A stretch of 64,000 nt of DNA, from NCBI RefSeq assembly GCF_007859865.1, contig NZ_SJPI01000002.1, positions 124,001 through 188,000 of the forward strand. The letters are read 5' to 3'. A program made the translations under genes and the position numbers. The notes under the pieces are model-generated. The model had not been told where the DNA came from, did not search any database, and saw only the letters and a list, made by a program, of their open reading frames with translations. Source of the DNA: Rubripirellula amarantea. GTDB lineage: Bacteria; Planctomycetota; Planctomycetia; Pirellulales; Pirellulaceae. Numbering within the stretch: position 1 is the first letter of the stretch; each line of letters starts with the position of its first letter. Positions 10,437 through 20,100 of the stretch are shown in pieces.

Positions 10437-12455
10437 TCAACTGGGCGTCTGAACCCGGTTCCATTGAAACGAGAACACCGAGCCTTTGCCTTCTTCGGAC
10501 GTTAGCTTCAGGTTGGATCCGTACTTGGCTATCAGTTTCTTAACAATCGCAAGCCCCATTCCGCTTCCACCTTCGACATCCGTTGCAACGCGTTGGTACA
10601 TCTCGAAAACGCGGTTAAGGTGTTCCGGTGCAATGCCGCGCCCGTTGTCGGACACTTGAATGAGGATGCTGGTGTCACCGACGTTCTCGGCACTGACGGT
10701 GATGCGACCCGAGGATCCTTTGTCGTTGTACTTGACGCCATTGGTGATCAGGTTGAGCAGCACTTGGGTCAGGGGCGTTTTCATTGTCGTGAATTCCAAA
10801 GACCGTTGTGGCAGTTCGATGGAGAACCCTTTGGGAAGGTCAATCATCGACACGATCGAACTAACGATATCGTTGATGTCGACGGTTTCGGGCGCCAGAT
10901 TCATTCGTCCCGCACGCGAATATTGAAGCAGATCATCGAGCAAGTTTTCCATCTTGGTCGCGCGTTCATTCATTTGGATCAAGTGTGCCTTCGATCCCTC
11001 GGGCAACAGGTCTTCGCAATCCTCTTGAATCCAACTTGCCAAATGCTTGATGCCTCGCAATGGAGAGCGAAGGTCATGCGATGCGACGTACGCGAAGTTA
11101 TCAAGTTCGAGGTTGGTTTCTTCCAACGCCGAAGCCTTGGCGGCAAGCTCTTGGGTCATCTTCTCGGACATCAGCAGCAGTTGCTTGGTCACTTGGTTCT
11201 TGTCGCTGAAGACTTGAGCAGCCTGAGCTAACTTTCCAATCTCGTCTTTGCGATTAAGCAAAGGAATCTCGCTGACCGAATCGCCCTGGCCAAGCTGACG
11301 AAACGTCTCGGTGATTCGAAAGATGGGATTCACGATCAGGTACGTCAACTGCATTGCCATCAAGATCGCGAAAGCGGCCGCCGCGACCGATGCGAGCATC
11401 GCGTAGATACGAGATCGTCTCGCTAGTTCAGCCATTGATTGTCGATTGATCACGCGTTGGTCTTCTGAATAATCCTTCAAGCGTTTGGATCGATAGACAA
11501 ACTCGGATATCTCGCCTGCCATCACGACGTTGGAATAGAACATGTATCCCCGAGTCGCCTGAACGGCGCGAGATCCAAGACGCCGAAATTCGTTCAGCTC
11601 TCGTTCAAGCTTGTCAAGCGTCGCGTTCACTCGTGTGGTTGGGCCGTCATTTGCGTTCTCGGCTTCGTCGTTGTTCACGGCGTCGTCAAAGTCAGCGTCG
11701 TCAAGAGTTTCATCGAAGGTGCTTTCCGATAAAGCGACATCGTCTTGAATGAGTTGGCGGATCGTGGCGAGTGCTTGTCGCGATTCTCTGATTGACTGAA
11801 GTCCGAGTGTGAAGTCGACCGAATCTGGTTCCGTGAAATACTGCTGGAAGAGTTGGCGAGAGTTCGACTGAGACTTGACCAAGCGAAGGTAGGCTTTGAA
11901 CAAGTCCTCGCGATCGTCGGCAAGGATGGCGGATTCGAGTTGCTGCAAAGACTCGGTGACGTCGAAATCCTGTTTCGGCAGTTCAACCTTGATGAGCCTG
12001 GTCCGCAGTTCTCGCTCTGTCGACGCAAGATCTAGCCGTTGAGCAAAGATCGCAAGCGACTCGTTCATCGCTTGTAGCGTCGCTTGCATTTGTTCGTCTT
12101 GGGAAAGTTTCAACGCCGACGCAATTTGGTTCTTCAGTTGAACATGCAGTTGCTTAGCGCGAGAAAGCTGAGACATGGCTCCGGTTTGCAGATACTTTTC
12201 GGCCCTCGTCTTCAATTCCTCGACGTCCCGATCCATGCTCGCGATCTCGACCAATTGAACCTCGGATTGCTCGTACGACTGAAACTGCTCGAGTAACTTG
12301 GACTGTCCCCACCATCCAATCAACGTGCTTAGCAAACAGAGGGCCACAAGAACCGACACCGTCAAGTAAATGCGGTTTCGCAAAGACGGCGTCGGCAGCA
12401 GCGTGGGGGCGGTGGGGAGCTGCGAATCTATCGTCGCAGGGTTTTCAAGAGGCAT
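10437..12455 (-). CDS. Membrane-bound sensor histidine kinase with large periplasmic helical domain
   Basis: 672 residues. TM1 is at about 27-50, a roughly 300-residue, mostly helical, Gln/Glu/Leu-rich periplasmic region follows, then TM2 at about 350-375 and a HAMP-like linker at 375-425. The cytoplasmic part has a HisKA domain with phospho-acceptor His460 (ASHDLRSPLR) and a HATPase with N (NLITNGVKYND), G1 (VSDNGRGI) and G2 (GSGMGLAI) boxes. The subtype with NFAYVASHDLRSPL commonly pairs with Rcp1-like regulators, as found just downstream. The helical periplasmic domain between two membrane helices, together with a binding-protein gene 62 bp upstream, is reminiscent of TorS/TorT-type sensing; this is inference from layout, not from sequence identity. 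An acidic insert (residues 245-268) interrupts the periplasmic domain. Confidence 0.93.
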   Translation of the reverse strand: MPLENPATIDSQLPTAPTLLPTPSLRNRIYLTVSVLVALCLLSTLIGWWGQSKLLEQFQSYEQSEVQLVEIASMDRDVEELKTRAEKYLQTGAMSQLSRAKQLHVQLKNQIASALKLSQDEQMQATLQAMNESLAIFAQRLDLASTERELRTRLIKVELPKQDFDVTESLQQLESAILADDREDLFKAYLRLVKSQSNSRQLFQQYFTEPDSVDFTLGLQSIRESRQALATIRQLIQDDVALSESTFDETLDDADFDDAVNNDEAENANDGPTTRVNATLDKLERELNEFRRLGSRAVQATRGYMFYSNVVMAGEISEFVYRSKRLKDYSEDQRVINRQSMAELARRSRIYAMLASVAAAAFAILMAMQLTYLIVNPIFRITETFRQLGQGDSVSEIPLLNRKDEIGKLAQAAQVFSDKNQVTKQLLLMSEKMTQELAAKASALEETNLELDNFAYVASHDLRSPLRGIKHLASWIQEDCEDLLPEGSKAHLIQMNERATKMENLLDDLLQYSRAGRMNLAPETVDINDIVSSIVSMIDLPKGFSIELPQRSLEFTTMKTPLTQVLLNLITNGVKYNDKGSSGRITVSAENVGDTSILIQVSDNGRGIAPEHLNRVFEMYQRVATDVEGGSGMGLAIVKKLIAKYGSNLKLTSEEGKGSVFSFQWNRVQTPS

Positions 12456-12517
12456 CGTGATTCTATTTCGAAGGGTGAGGCAGGTTGAAAGGTGGCATCA
12501 GGCCGATCGGGTTGTTC

Positions 12518-13900
12518 CTACCCTGAAAGAAACTCGTTCCAGCGAGTCAGGCTGTACTCGTAAGTTGGCATCACCGTGTTCCAAACTGCGATGTTGCTGA
12601 ACCTGCGCTCGTAGGATCCGCCGTCCCTTGAAGCGCCTTTGTTGACGACAACCTTTCCTTGAGTCCCCAACAAATCAGTTCGTGCCGGTTTGCCTTCGTA
12701 CCAATAATCCCATTCATCCGCCGTCAATTCTTTTCGCGAACGCTGCGGATTGGAAATGTAGTAGCCTTGTTTCGCGATGAAGGCACCCGGCCACCCTGAA
12801 AGCCACCAATTCATGTACTCGTACGCCGCATCTTTGACGTCACCCTGGGCCGCAACTGATAGACACATCACGCCATGCCATGCGCGGTAGCCTTCGACCG
12901 GCGACGCGTACACGCAGTCAACTCCTTGGGCTTTAAGGTCAAACACGGCTGGCGAGAACATGCTTTCCACGACCGATTCACCGCTCTTCATCAATTCGAC
13001 CGACGCTGGAACGCTGCTCCAGATGCCCCGGAAGTGACCCCGACGACGGTAGGTCATCAGGATGTCGAAAAGTTCATCAAGTTTGGACCGGCTGATATTG
13101 CCGATGTCATCAAACTCAATCAAACCTTTGGCTTGGGCTGCTAGGGCGAGATCAAACAAGCCGATCGTGGGCGCGTTCACGATCGCGACCTTCCCTTGGT
13201 GTTGTTCATCCAACAACCAACTCCAGCTTTCGGTTTCATAGGGAATCCCACGCGGAATCTTTCCCGCGTCGTATCCGAATGAATCCACATTGTGAACGTA
13301 CGGCAGAAAGCTGACTTTCGATGTTTCGTTTCCTCCCAAGGCTCCATCGGGCTGAACGAACAACAAACGATTGGGTGCATCACCTGCGCCAATCTTGGCA
13401 TTGGGAGTTAAGCGCCCGGTGGTGGTCAATTGGTTGATCTCGGACCAGTACCGTAGACGCTTCGTTTCAATCGGTTGAATGGCACCCACTTGCCACAGCA
13501 CCCGCATGCTGTTGGACCATTGCTCGTAAAGGTCGAATGATTCCGGTCGCGTCGAAGCACGGTGCAATACCTCAGCACTCCCGCCCGGCGAAAACTGCAA
13601 CTCGATACCGAGATCCGCTTCGGCTCGTTTGCGCAGGTCCTCCTGGAGAGTCACGTGGGTCCCCAATACTCGCACGACGCGGCGCTTCTTGCTCAGGATT
13701 GTTGGTCCCTGAGTCGGTTCTGGTTTCGCCTTCGGCTTAGAATCCGTCGCATGTTTGTCTTGAGCCGAGGTGGCTGAACCCCTGGCGAGGGTCGTCGCTA
13801 ACGCCAAGCATCGAGCTGTATGATTCAACATCGATCGACGACTGAGTTTCGACGAAGGCGTCGTGGCCGAATGAAAACGGCGTGGGGTCGGTAGCGTCAT
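12518..13900 (-). CDS. Spermidine/putrescine (PotD)-type extracellular substrate-binding protein, orphan
   Basis: The frame is open from 13975, but I place the start at ATG 13900 (MTLPTPRRF), which has an AGGA-type site about 10 bases upstream; this gives 460 residues. The N-terminus carries a twin-arginine-like leader (SRRSMLNH followed by a hydrophobic stretch and an Ala-rich end). The body has the signature of family-1 periplasmic binding proteins of the PotD group: an RVLGTHVT first strand, a FDLYEQW segment, NVDSFGYD, and WSWLLDEQHQGKVAIVN. No ABC permease or ATPase gene is adjacent; instead a histidine kinase and a response regulator follow on the same strand. That context suggests a ligand-sensing role rather than uptake. 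Ligand unknown; a polyamine is a guess from family only. Confidence 0.85.
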   Translation of the reverse strand: MTLPTPRRFHSATTPSSKLSRRSMLNHTARCLALATTLARGSATSAQDKHATDSKPKAKPEPTQGPTILSKKRRVVRVLGTHVTLQEDLRKRAEADLGIELQFSPGGSAEVLHRASTRPESFDLYEQWSNSMRVLWQVGAIQPIETKRLRYWSEINQLTTTGRLTPNAKIGAGDAPNRLLFVQPDGALGGNETSKVSFLPYVHNVDSFGYDAGKIPRGIPYETESWSWLLDEQHQGKVAIVNAPTIGLFDLALAAQAKGLIEFDDIGNISRSKLDELFDILMTYRRRGHFRGIWSSVPASVELMKSGESVVESMFSPAVFDLKAQGVDCVYASPVEGYRAWHGVMCLSVAAQGDVKDAAYEYMNWWLSGWPGAFIAKQGYYISNPQRSRKELTADEWDYWYEGKPARTDLLGTQGKVVVNKGASRDGGSYERRFSNIAVWNTVMPTYEYSLTRWNEFLSG

Positions 13901-14084
13901 GCTGCTGAAATCCTGAGTGCATCGTAGAAAGAGGATCGGGATTATCCGCGATCGAGCCTCCTGAGTCACCATCATTCGTAACCACCGAGTCCAGTGACGC
14001 TTTTGCCAAGGAATGTCGGCCCAAATGCGGATATCCGAAATAGTTCACAAAAAGTTCTGATTCGGTGACAGACTCAATCGTCCT

Positions 14085-15452
14085 GTGTGTGAAGTGAGTA
14101 TCCCTTTTGCACATTCGATACGGAGCCTAGTGGTGGAAACTCGTACTCAATTCCTCATCAACTCGCGAGAACATCAATCCATTTCGGGGCGCAACTGGGG
14201 CGTTTGGGGATTGGCACTGCTGGTTTGGCTTGGTGGCAATGGAGTCAAGACTCGAGCGGCAGGCATGGTTTCAGTGCATGGGGTGGTGACCGACGAATCT
14301 GGTGAACCCGTATCCGACGCTACGGTGGTTGCGATTCAAAAGACATGGCCGCGTGGTCGCTTTCAAATGAATACTTTGAGCACTCGAACCAACGAGAAAG
14401 GCGCGTTTCGTTTCGATGATTTCGCGACTCGCGGTCGGCCATACGAGTTCTTGTTAACGGCGATGCCAGATAGGCACTGCATGGTGAGTGAATACCGTGG
14501 TGATCGAAACGGCAAGTCACAGCCTGCGGTTAAGCTACGAGTCACTCCTTCAGAACCAACTCGGATCACGCTCACCGATACGAAAGGTGTGCCGTTGCCT
14601 CACGCCAAGGTCATTCCGCTCACTCGCATCACGGCCGACGGTTCTGAGCACAAGACTTATCCCATTGAAATGAAAGATGTGGGAATCACCGCCAACCATT
14701 CCGGAGTAGCCGAACTGCACGCGTTCTTGCCAGGCGAAAAGGGTAAGTTGATGGTTGAGTACCACGGGAACATCAGCGAGCACGCGATCAACATCCCCTC
14801 GGACCAACGGCTAGAAGTTGCGATCGAAGCAGTCGAAGGACGAGTGATGGAGGGGGCGACCGACAAGGACGTGGTGGATTCGAATGCACCGTCGCTAGGT
14901 CGTGTGGTAAGTTCGTCAGGCCAACCAATCGCTGGTGCAAACGTGTTGCTTGTCTTGAAGACTTGGCCGGACGGTCGATTCCGTCAGCAGGTCTTGCAAA
15001 CAGAGTCAGGTCGCGATGGGAACTTCGCATTGTCGAAGATGCCAGGACAGGCCGACAAGAAAGCTCTATTGGTGACGATCTTGAAGCAGGGGTATGAAAT
15101 GACCAGTGAGTATCGCACCTTTGGCAAAGGCGAGGCGATCGACTCATTCGAATTTACGCTCGAGAATGCGTTGCGAGCGAAGTTTCGCTTTGTCGATAAA
15201 CATGGCGAATCGCTTGGCAAGACGCGTGTCTTTATCGCTCGCAGAAAAACGCCTGATAAAGAACACATGATCTACGCTCAAAGCGGTGCTGACGCCACCT
15301 TTACGACCGACGACTTAGGGAACATTGACCTTGCTTTCTTTCAAGTTGGCGACGTGGTGCGATTCATCGTTCAGGTCGACGGTAAACCCATCGAAGCCAC
15401 GGCGACCATCACGGCGGAACCAACCCAACGAGTGGTTGTGTCGGAATCCTAA
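14085..15452 (+). CDS. Secreted protein with two carboxypeptidase-regulatory-like domains
   Basis: 455 residues from GTG 14085; GTG 14130 or 14133 would place the hydrophobic stretch GVWGLALLVWLGG closer to the N-terminus and may be the true start. After the signal-like segment come two related beta-sandwich domains, each beginning GxVxxxxGxPxxxAxV (GVVTDESGEPVSDATV and GRVVSSSGQPIAGANV) and each containing TWPxGRF and a later SEYR. This internal duplication is typical of carboxypeptidase-D regulatory-like folds common in planctomycete secreted proteins. No catalytic domain is attached. It is convergent with the sulfotransferase gene (20 bp between stops) and divergent from the binding-protein gene. 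Role unknown; probably exported carbohydrate- or protein-binding scaffolding. Confidence 0.8.
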   Translation: MCEVSIPFAHSIRSLVVETRTQFLINSREHQSISGRNWGVWGLALLVWLGGNGVKTRAAGMVSVHGVVTDESGEPVSDATVVAIQKTWPRGRFQMNTLSTRTNEKGAFRFDDFATRGRPYEFLLTAMPDRHCMVSEYRGDRNGKSQPAVKLRVTPSEPTRITLTDTKGVPLPHAKVIPLTRITADGSEHKTYPIEMKDVGITANHSGVAELHAFLPGEKGKLMVEYHGNISEHAINIPSDQRLEVAIEAVEGRVMEGATDKDVVDSNAPSLGRVVSSSGQPIAGANVLLVLKTWPDGRFRQQVLQTESGRDGNFALSKMPGQADKKALLVTILKQGYEMTSEYRTFGKGEAIDSFEFTLENALRAKFRFVDKHGESLGKTRVFIARRKTPDKEHMIYAQSGADATFTTDDLGNIDLAFFQVGDVVRFIVQVDGKPIEATATITAEPTQRVVVSES

Positions 15453-15472
15453 TTGCCGCCTTTCGACGATTG

Positions 15473-16219
15473 CTACTCTAGCGGCGCACCGAATTGGCCA
15501 GCGCCAAACAAGCGATTGATTTCGGCCAAGTTCGGGAGCAGGCGGTAAGTTTCGGTCGAATTGACCTTGTTAGAATCGTGGTCCAATTTCGCAGCGACCT
15601 TTTCAATGTAAGCGTTGCTCAAGTCATTCCCGACCACCGAACGAACCAACTCCAACGTGATCTCGAGTCGTTGGGAAATCGAAACGTTTTCGCCGAACAG
15701 GTCTTCGTACACGATTCGCCTGCATTGGTGCCCGGTTTCGTGTTGAGCCAAAAAAGCATTGGTTTGGGCAATCGCCGTACCCTGAGTATCGAGGTACTCG
15801 GCAATCCGATTGAGGTCGAGCGGTTCTAGTGGTTGGTCCTGCATACGCGGCGCACCACGGCGATGCCATTGCAGAGTCTGTTCGGCGATCAAGGAAGAAG
15901 CGACCGCCTGCAATTGATTTCGCCTGACCATAAAGAACTTGGTTGGGAAGAAAGCGAACACTTCCAAGTCTTGTTTTAGCGTCAGTTGCCCCAGCAGGTG
16001 CTTTACACCATTGGACGTCTCTTTCAAGTCTTGCAGGATGTCAGGCAATTGCTGACCAGCATTCAAGTCAGCCAGGAAATCATATCCCCATCCATCGGAC
16101 CCTCGTGTAGGGTTGAATGGTTCGTTGAGTACAGAGAGCCTTGGGTGAAGGTCGAAGATATCTCGGATCGCCGTGCTGCCCGATCTGGGATGTGCAAGAA
16201 GGACCAAGCTAACATTCAT
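15473..16219 (-). CDS. Sulfotransferase-family protein
   Basis: 248 residues starting at ATG 16219. The N-terminus contains the 5'-phosphosulfate-binding loop (HPRSGSTAI, residues 10-18), and a 3'-phosphate-binding-like segment (MVRRNQLQAVASSLIAEQ) lies around residue 97. FNPTRGSDGWG and the C-terminal region fit the Stf0/NodH-like bacterial PAPS-dependent sulfotransferases. It would transfer sulfate from PAPS to a carbohydrate or lipid acceptor that cannot be deduced. Sulfated polymers are prominent in the biology of marine planctomycetes (family knowledge). The gene starts 6 bp after the end of the decayed kinase gene on the same strand, so it may have been co-transcribed with it. Confidence 0.85.
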   Translation of the reverse strand: MNVSLVLLAHPRSGSTAIRDIFDLHPRLSVLNEPFNPTRGSDGWGYDFLADLNAGQQLPDILQDLKETSNGVKHLLGQLTLKQDLEVFAFFPTKFFMVRRNQLQAVASSLIAEQTLQWHRRGAPRMQDQPLEPLDLNRIAEYLDTQGTAIAQTNAFLAQHETGHQCRRIVYEDLFGENVSISQRLEITLELVRSVVGNDLSNAYIEKVAAKLDHDSNKVNSTETYRLLPNLAEINRLFGAGQFGAPLE

Positions 16220-16225
16220 GCGAAC

Positions 16226-16860
16226 TCACAAACCATTTTCGACAAACTGCTCAAACGCTTTCGAGCCGCGAATGGGATCAAGGTCAGGGTCCAACCGCAA
16301 GTCCGATTGCCGATAGAAGCCAGCCCGCTTGGCGCCACGCAACGCCTCCACCGCTTCGTCGATCATTTGTTGCCGCAACTTTTCGTTTTCGTTTCTACCG
16401 GACGCATCGAGGGCTCCCGCGATTTGTGCATAGCCGCAAGCCAAGTGGTACAAGAACGTGGAGTCGCCAGAGATGTTCTCGCGAGCGGATTGAGCCAACT
16501 CGACGGCTTCGTCAATTTCGCCAATCCGCGAAAGTGTCGTGATCAACGCGATTTGACGCGTCGTGTTGTCCGGTTCGGTCGCAAGCAACTCACGCCTTAT
16601 CTGAGTTACTTCAGCAAACAAATTCATCGCTCGCTCACGTTGTCCTTGTACATCTTGTCCTTGCACGTCGTTCTCTTGCTTGTCGCGTCCTTGCTCAAGC
16701 AATGTGATCGCGTAGGCGTACAGTACTCGGTCGAGCGACTCCCTAAACGACAATTGATCGGGCTCTTTTTCGACGACCGCTAATCATATGGTACAGCATT
16801 GCGCCCAATCCGTAGACATCTGCCTGAGGCCCGATGTACCAGTAGCCTATTCAGGTACCA
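16226..16860 (-). pseudogene. Decayed Ser/Thr protein kinase-TPR gene (fragment)
   Basis: Two pieces of one planctomycete-type kinase gene are visible. The upstream piece (about 16771-16840) reads IGPQADVYGLGAMLYHMISG, which matches kinase subdomain IX. It follows an in-frame stop (16851-16853) and runs into a second stop at 16743. The downstream piece, in another frame (16226-16753, 175 codons), reads as a TPR tail ending LRLDPDLDPIRGSKAFEQF, a common ending for TPR kinases of Pirellulaceae. The N-lobe, HRD and DFG motifs and most of the TPR region are absent. Frameshift, stops and deletion together indicate a pseudogene rather than a sequencing error. The 175-codon frame might still be translated. 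Confidence 0.75.
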
Positions 16861-17170
16861 TGAGCGTGGGAGGCATCTCATTCGCGGCGAGTATTGGAAT
16901 ACACGATCACTCCCACGAACGAGGACGTCGCGGGCGACTACGAACCCAGTTTTCAAGCGTCCGCGTTGAAGAAACAATCCGAGTAGCTTCTTAAAAATGC
17001 TCGATGCTTGGCGGCTATTAGGAATAACACACAGTGCGTAGCGGATGGCTCTAGTATCAGACCAGTCGTGTTCAGCACCACTAAAATCTTAAGCTTCAAC
17101 TGGAAACACTGTGTTGCGCGAAAGCGATGGCGAAGTCGGTCGCAATCGCTTTTCTTGCACGCTTGTATCA
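16861..17170. other. Intergenic stretch, no gene recognised
   Basis: About 310 bp lies between the pseudogene and the end of the triple-DUF4465 gene. It may contain further unrecognisable kinase-gene debris at its left end. I saw no clear terminator or small gene. Confidence 0.4.
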
Positions 17171-20100
17171 TCAGAACAGCGTGTCCTCATTCCATTCGGA
17201 CTCGGAAGTTTCGGTGGGATCCGTCTTGTCGTCGTTCAACTCGGGCCACTGCGAAAACGCGAGATCGATGTGCTCTGTTTCGGCCGGTGGTTGCTGGCGA
17301 GCGATCTCGTTGATGATCTGAAGAGCATCGAGGGCGGTGGCGTGGTTGTCACCGTTGACGTCGTAGTAGCGATCGTCAAAATCGTCCAGGCTGGTGATCT
17401 CGGAAAGTTCGGATGTGTTTTGTCGAGCGATTCGATTGATGACCTGCAGGGCATCGAGCGAGGTGATGTCTCCGCTACGATTGGTGTCAAAGCGGTTGGC
17501 GGCGTTTTGCCATGGCGTGCCTGACACGATTTGAATGACATACTCGCCCGCTTGAATGACCTGCCGAAACTCATCGTCGACCATGATCGGTGGTTGAGAA
17601 GCGATTTCGCCTTCGATGGCGAAGGATGCTGTTGTCGATTTGCGAACGACGAGCACGCCTTCTGGGTCAACGAGTTGATCGAGGTGTTGCACATCGAGTC
17701 GGATCGACGACTCGCCGCCGAGCACAAAAGCTTCGAAACCGATAATGCTTTCGCCGACAAGGGACGTGATGTCAATCGCAAGGTTCGCGTCAATTTCCAG
17801 AGTGTCGTACCCTTCGCCTCCGTCGAGTAAGACAAAGTTAGGTGTTCGCAACGTCACCCAGTCATCACCGCCTGCGGTTCGCACGTTGATCGTGCCCGTT
17901 GTATCCGGCAAGCCTTCCACTACGAACGTTTGGGAAGAATCGCTGGTGGTGACATCAAGTCCATCGGCGAGCAGTTCTTGTTGAATTACCACGTCCAAAT
18001 CAACATCGCTCACCGTCACGTGGGTTTCGTTCGCGGCAATCACCAGCGAACTGGGTTGGTAGTCTTCCACCACCACGTCAATGCTGGTTCCAATCCCATC
18101 AAACAACGCCGCGGTATCAGCGTCGCTTGCCGTCAACAAAATCGTAAACGTTTCGGATGGCTCGGCGATCAAATCGATGGGCGACTGTAGCGTGACGGTT
18201 TGAGCGGTATTCCAGTCTTCAGGTGTGAACGTCAATTCGGTTGGCATCACCATTAGCTCATCGCTATCAGAGCTAACCGCGATCGTAACATTGCCCAAGG
18301 GCTGAGCCGACAAACGAACGTCAAACGATCCCGCCTCGATGGCCTCGGAAAACGTCAGCAGTCCTTCACCGGCAATGCTGACAACGATCGCAGGAACCTC
18401 ATCGTCATTGATGGTCATGCCGATCGTCGATGAAAGTGTTTCGTCATTAATGACCTCGATGGTGACATTCCGGTTTCCATCGGCGATCTGGTTGTCGCTT
18501 ACCGCGACATCGACCAACACAGACGAACTTCCCGTCGGGATCACGATTTCTTCTGGAAGCGTGATATCGGCGTTGTCAGCGCTAAGGGTCAAATTTAACG
18601 GTTGCGCGAGCGTTTCGTAGTTGTGATGAACCAGCAGCGAGGTGGCGGCAGATTCACTCACCACGTCATTGACCAGGGTTAGCGTCAGAGTGGGGGCATC
18701 ATCGTCTTCCACAGTCAGCGATCCCGAAGCCGAGAAGAACCCTTCAGCAGACGCAGTAAACTCAACTATCTTATCGCCGTCCACCCAAGAGTCATCAACC
18801 ACAGGGATAGGGAACGAGACGCTTGTTTCGCCGGCCGGAATGACCACTCGCGTCGGCAGAGTAACTTCGGTTTCGTCGCCGCCACCAATCATGACTTCCA
18901 ATGCATCGGTGGTATCCGAATTGCGACGAGTGACGGTGGCCATCGGAGCGAGGCTGTCCGAGGCCTGCGTCAAGATTACGTTGTCGATGGCAAAGTAGGC
19001 TGGCGTGTTCATCCCAAATTGCCCCACGTCCGATGACATCAACGAGAACGTCAACGACCGAGCGCCCACCAATTCCGATACGTCCACGGTGGTCCACTGG
19101 TCCACGATGTAATCAAGCGATTGATCGTCGAACCGAAAGTCGGCCAAGTAGAAGTCGATTGCGCCAACGGATTCTCCCAGCGCATTGGTGCCTGCGATGG
19201 TGAGCCGGAAAAAGTCAGGATTGTCTCCACTTTCGCCGCCGAATTGCTTTGCGAAAGCATCACCAAACTGCATGGACAATGCTGCGTAGGTTGCGTTGGT
19301 GATGTCAAGAGACGCGAATGACTGCGAGGGATCTGTCAACGTTAACGTAGGAGGCGTAGTGCCGAACGTGTTGGCAACGGCATAGGTCGCCGACGCCAGG
19401 GCGCCGGAACCTGTGATCGCGCTGTGTTGATTGGTAAACCCAGCGGTTTGCGAATCAGTCACATTGGAAATTGCGAATCCGCTCCACGATCCAAAGTCTG
19501 TGTTGTAGTCGTTGTCCAACATGACCCCGCCTGCGTCAAAGCCGCCCGCCAGATCAGAACCATTGTTGAATGACTCTGCGGCGATGTGAGATCCGAGTTC
19601 CTCGAAGTCAACGGTTGTGCGAGCGCCTGCTTCGCTAACGACGGATTCGGTCAACTGGACTTCAAGGGCCGGGCGTAACGTATCGTCGTCGTTGACAACA
19701 AGAACCACTTCGTCCGAAAGTTCACCGCTGACCGCCGTAATTGTCAACGTCCGGTCGTCTTCGATTTCGTCATTGTCGATCAACGAGATGTCGAACGAAA
19801 CCGTGCGCAGCCCGGCCGGGATTGTCACCGTAGTGGGAACCGTGGCGACGGTTGAGTCGGATGATCCAAGCGTCACCTCAAGTGGCGAAGTCAAATCATC
19901 GTCGTTCCGGTGAAGCACTGCGGAAAGGCTGCCGGTATCTTCGAACGCTTCAAGTGCGGATAGCGTTAGCGAAAGCGATGGTGCGTCGGCATCCGCGACC
20001 GTAAGTTCAGTCGTTGTTCCCACGTATCCATCGGCATCGATCGAAAGAGTAACCGATTGCAATCCGTCGACGATGAGGTCGGGGGTGATGCTAATTGGAA

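Noticed and set aside
10593-11231. 212-codon plus-strand open frame opposite the histidine kinase
   Set aside because: Antisense to conserved HisKA/HATPase coding sequence; no independent features.
17236-17835. 199-codon minus-strand frame inside the DUF4465 gene
   Set aside because: Alternative frame of the dockerin-containing C-terminus; Ser-rich shadow.
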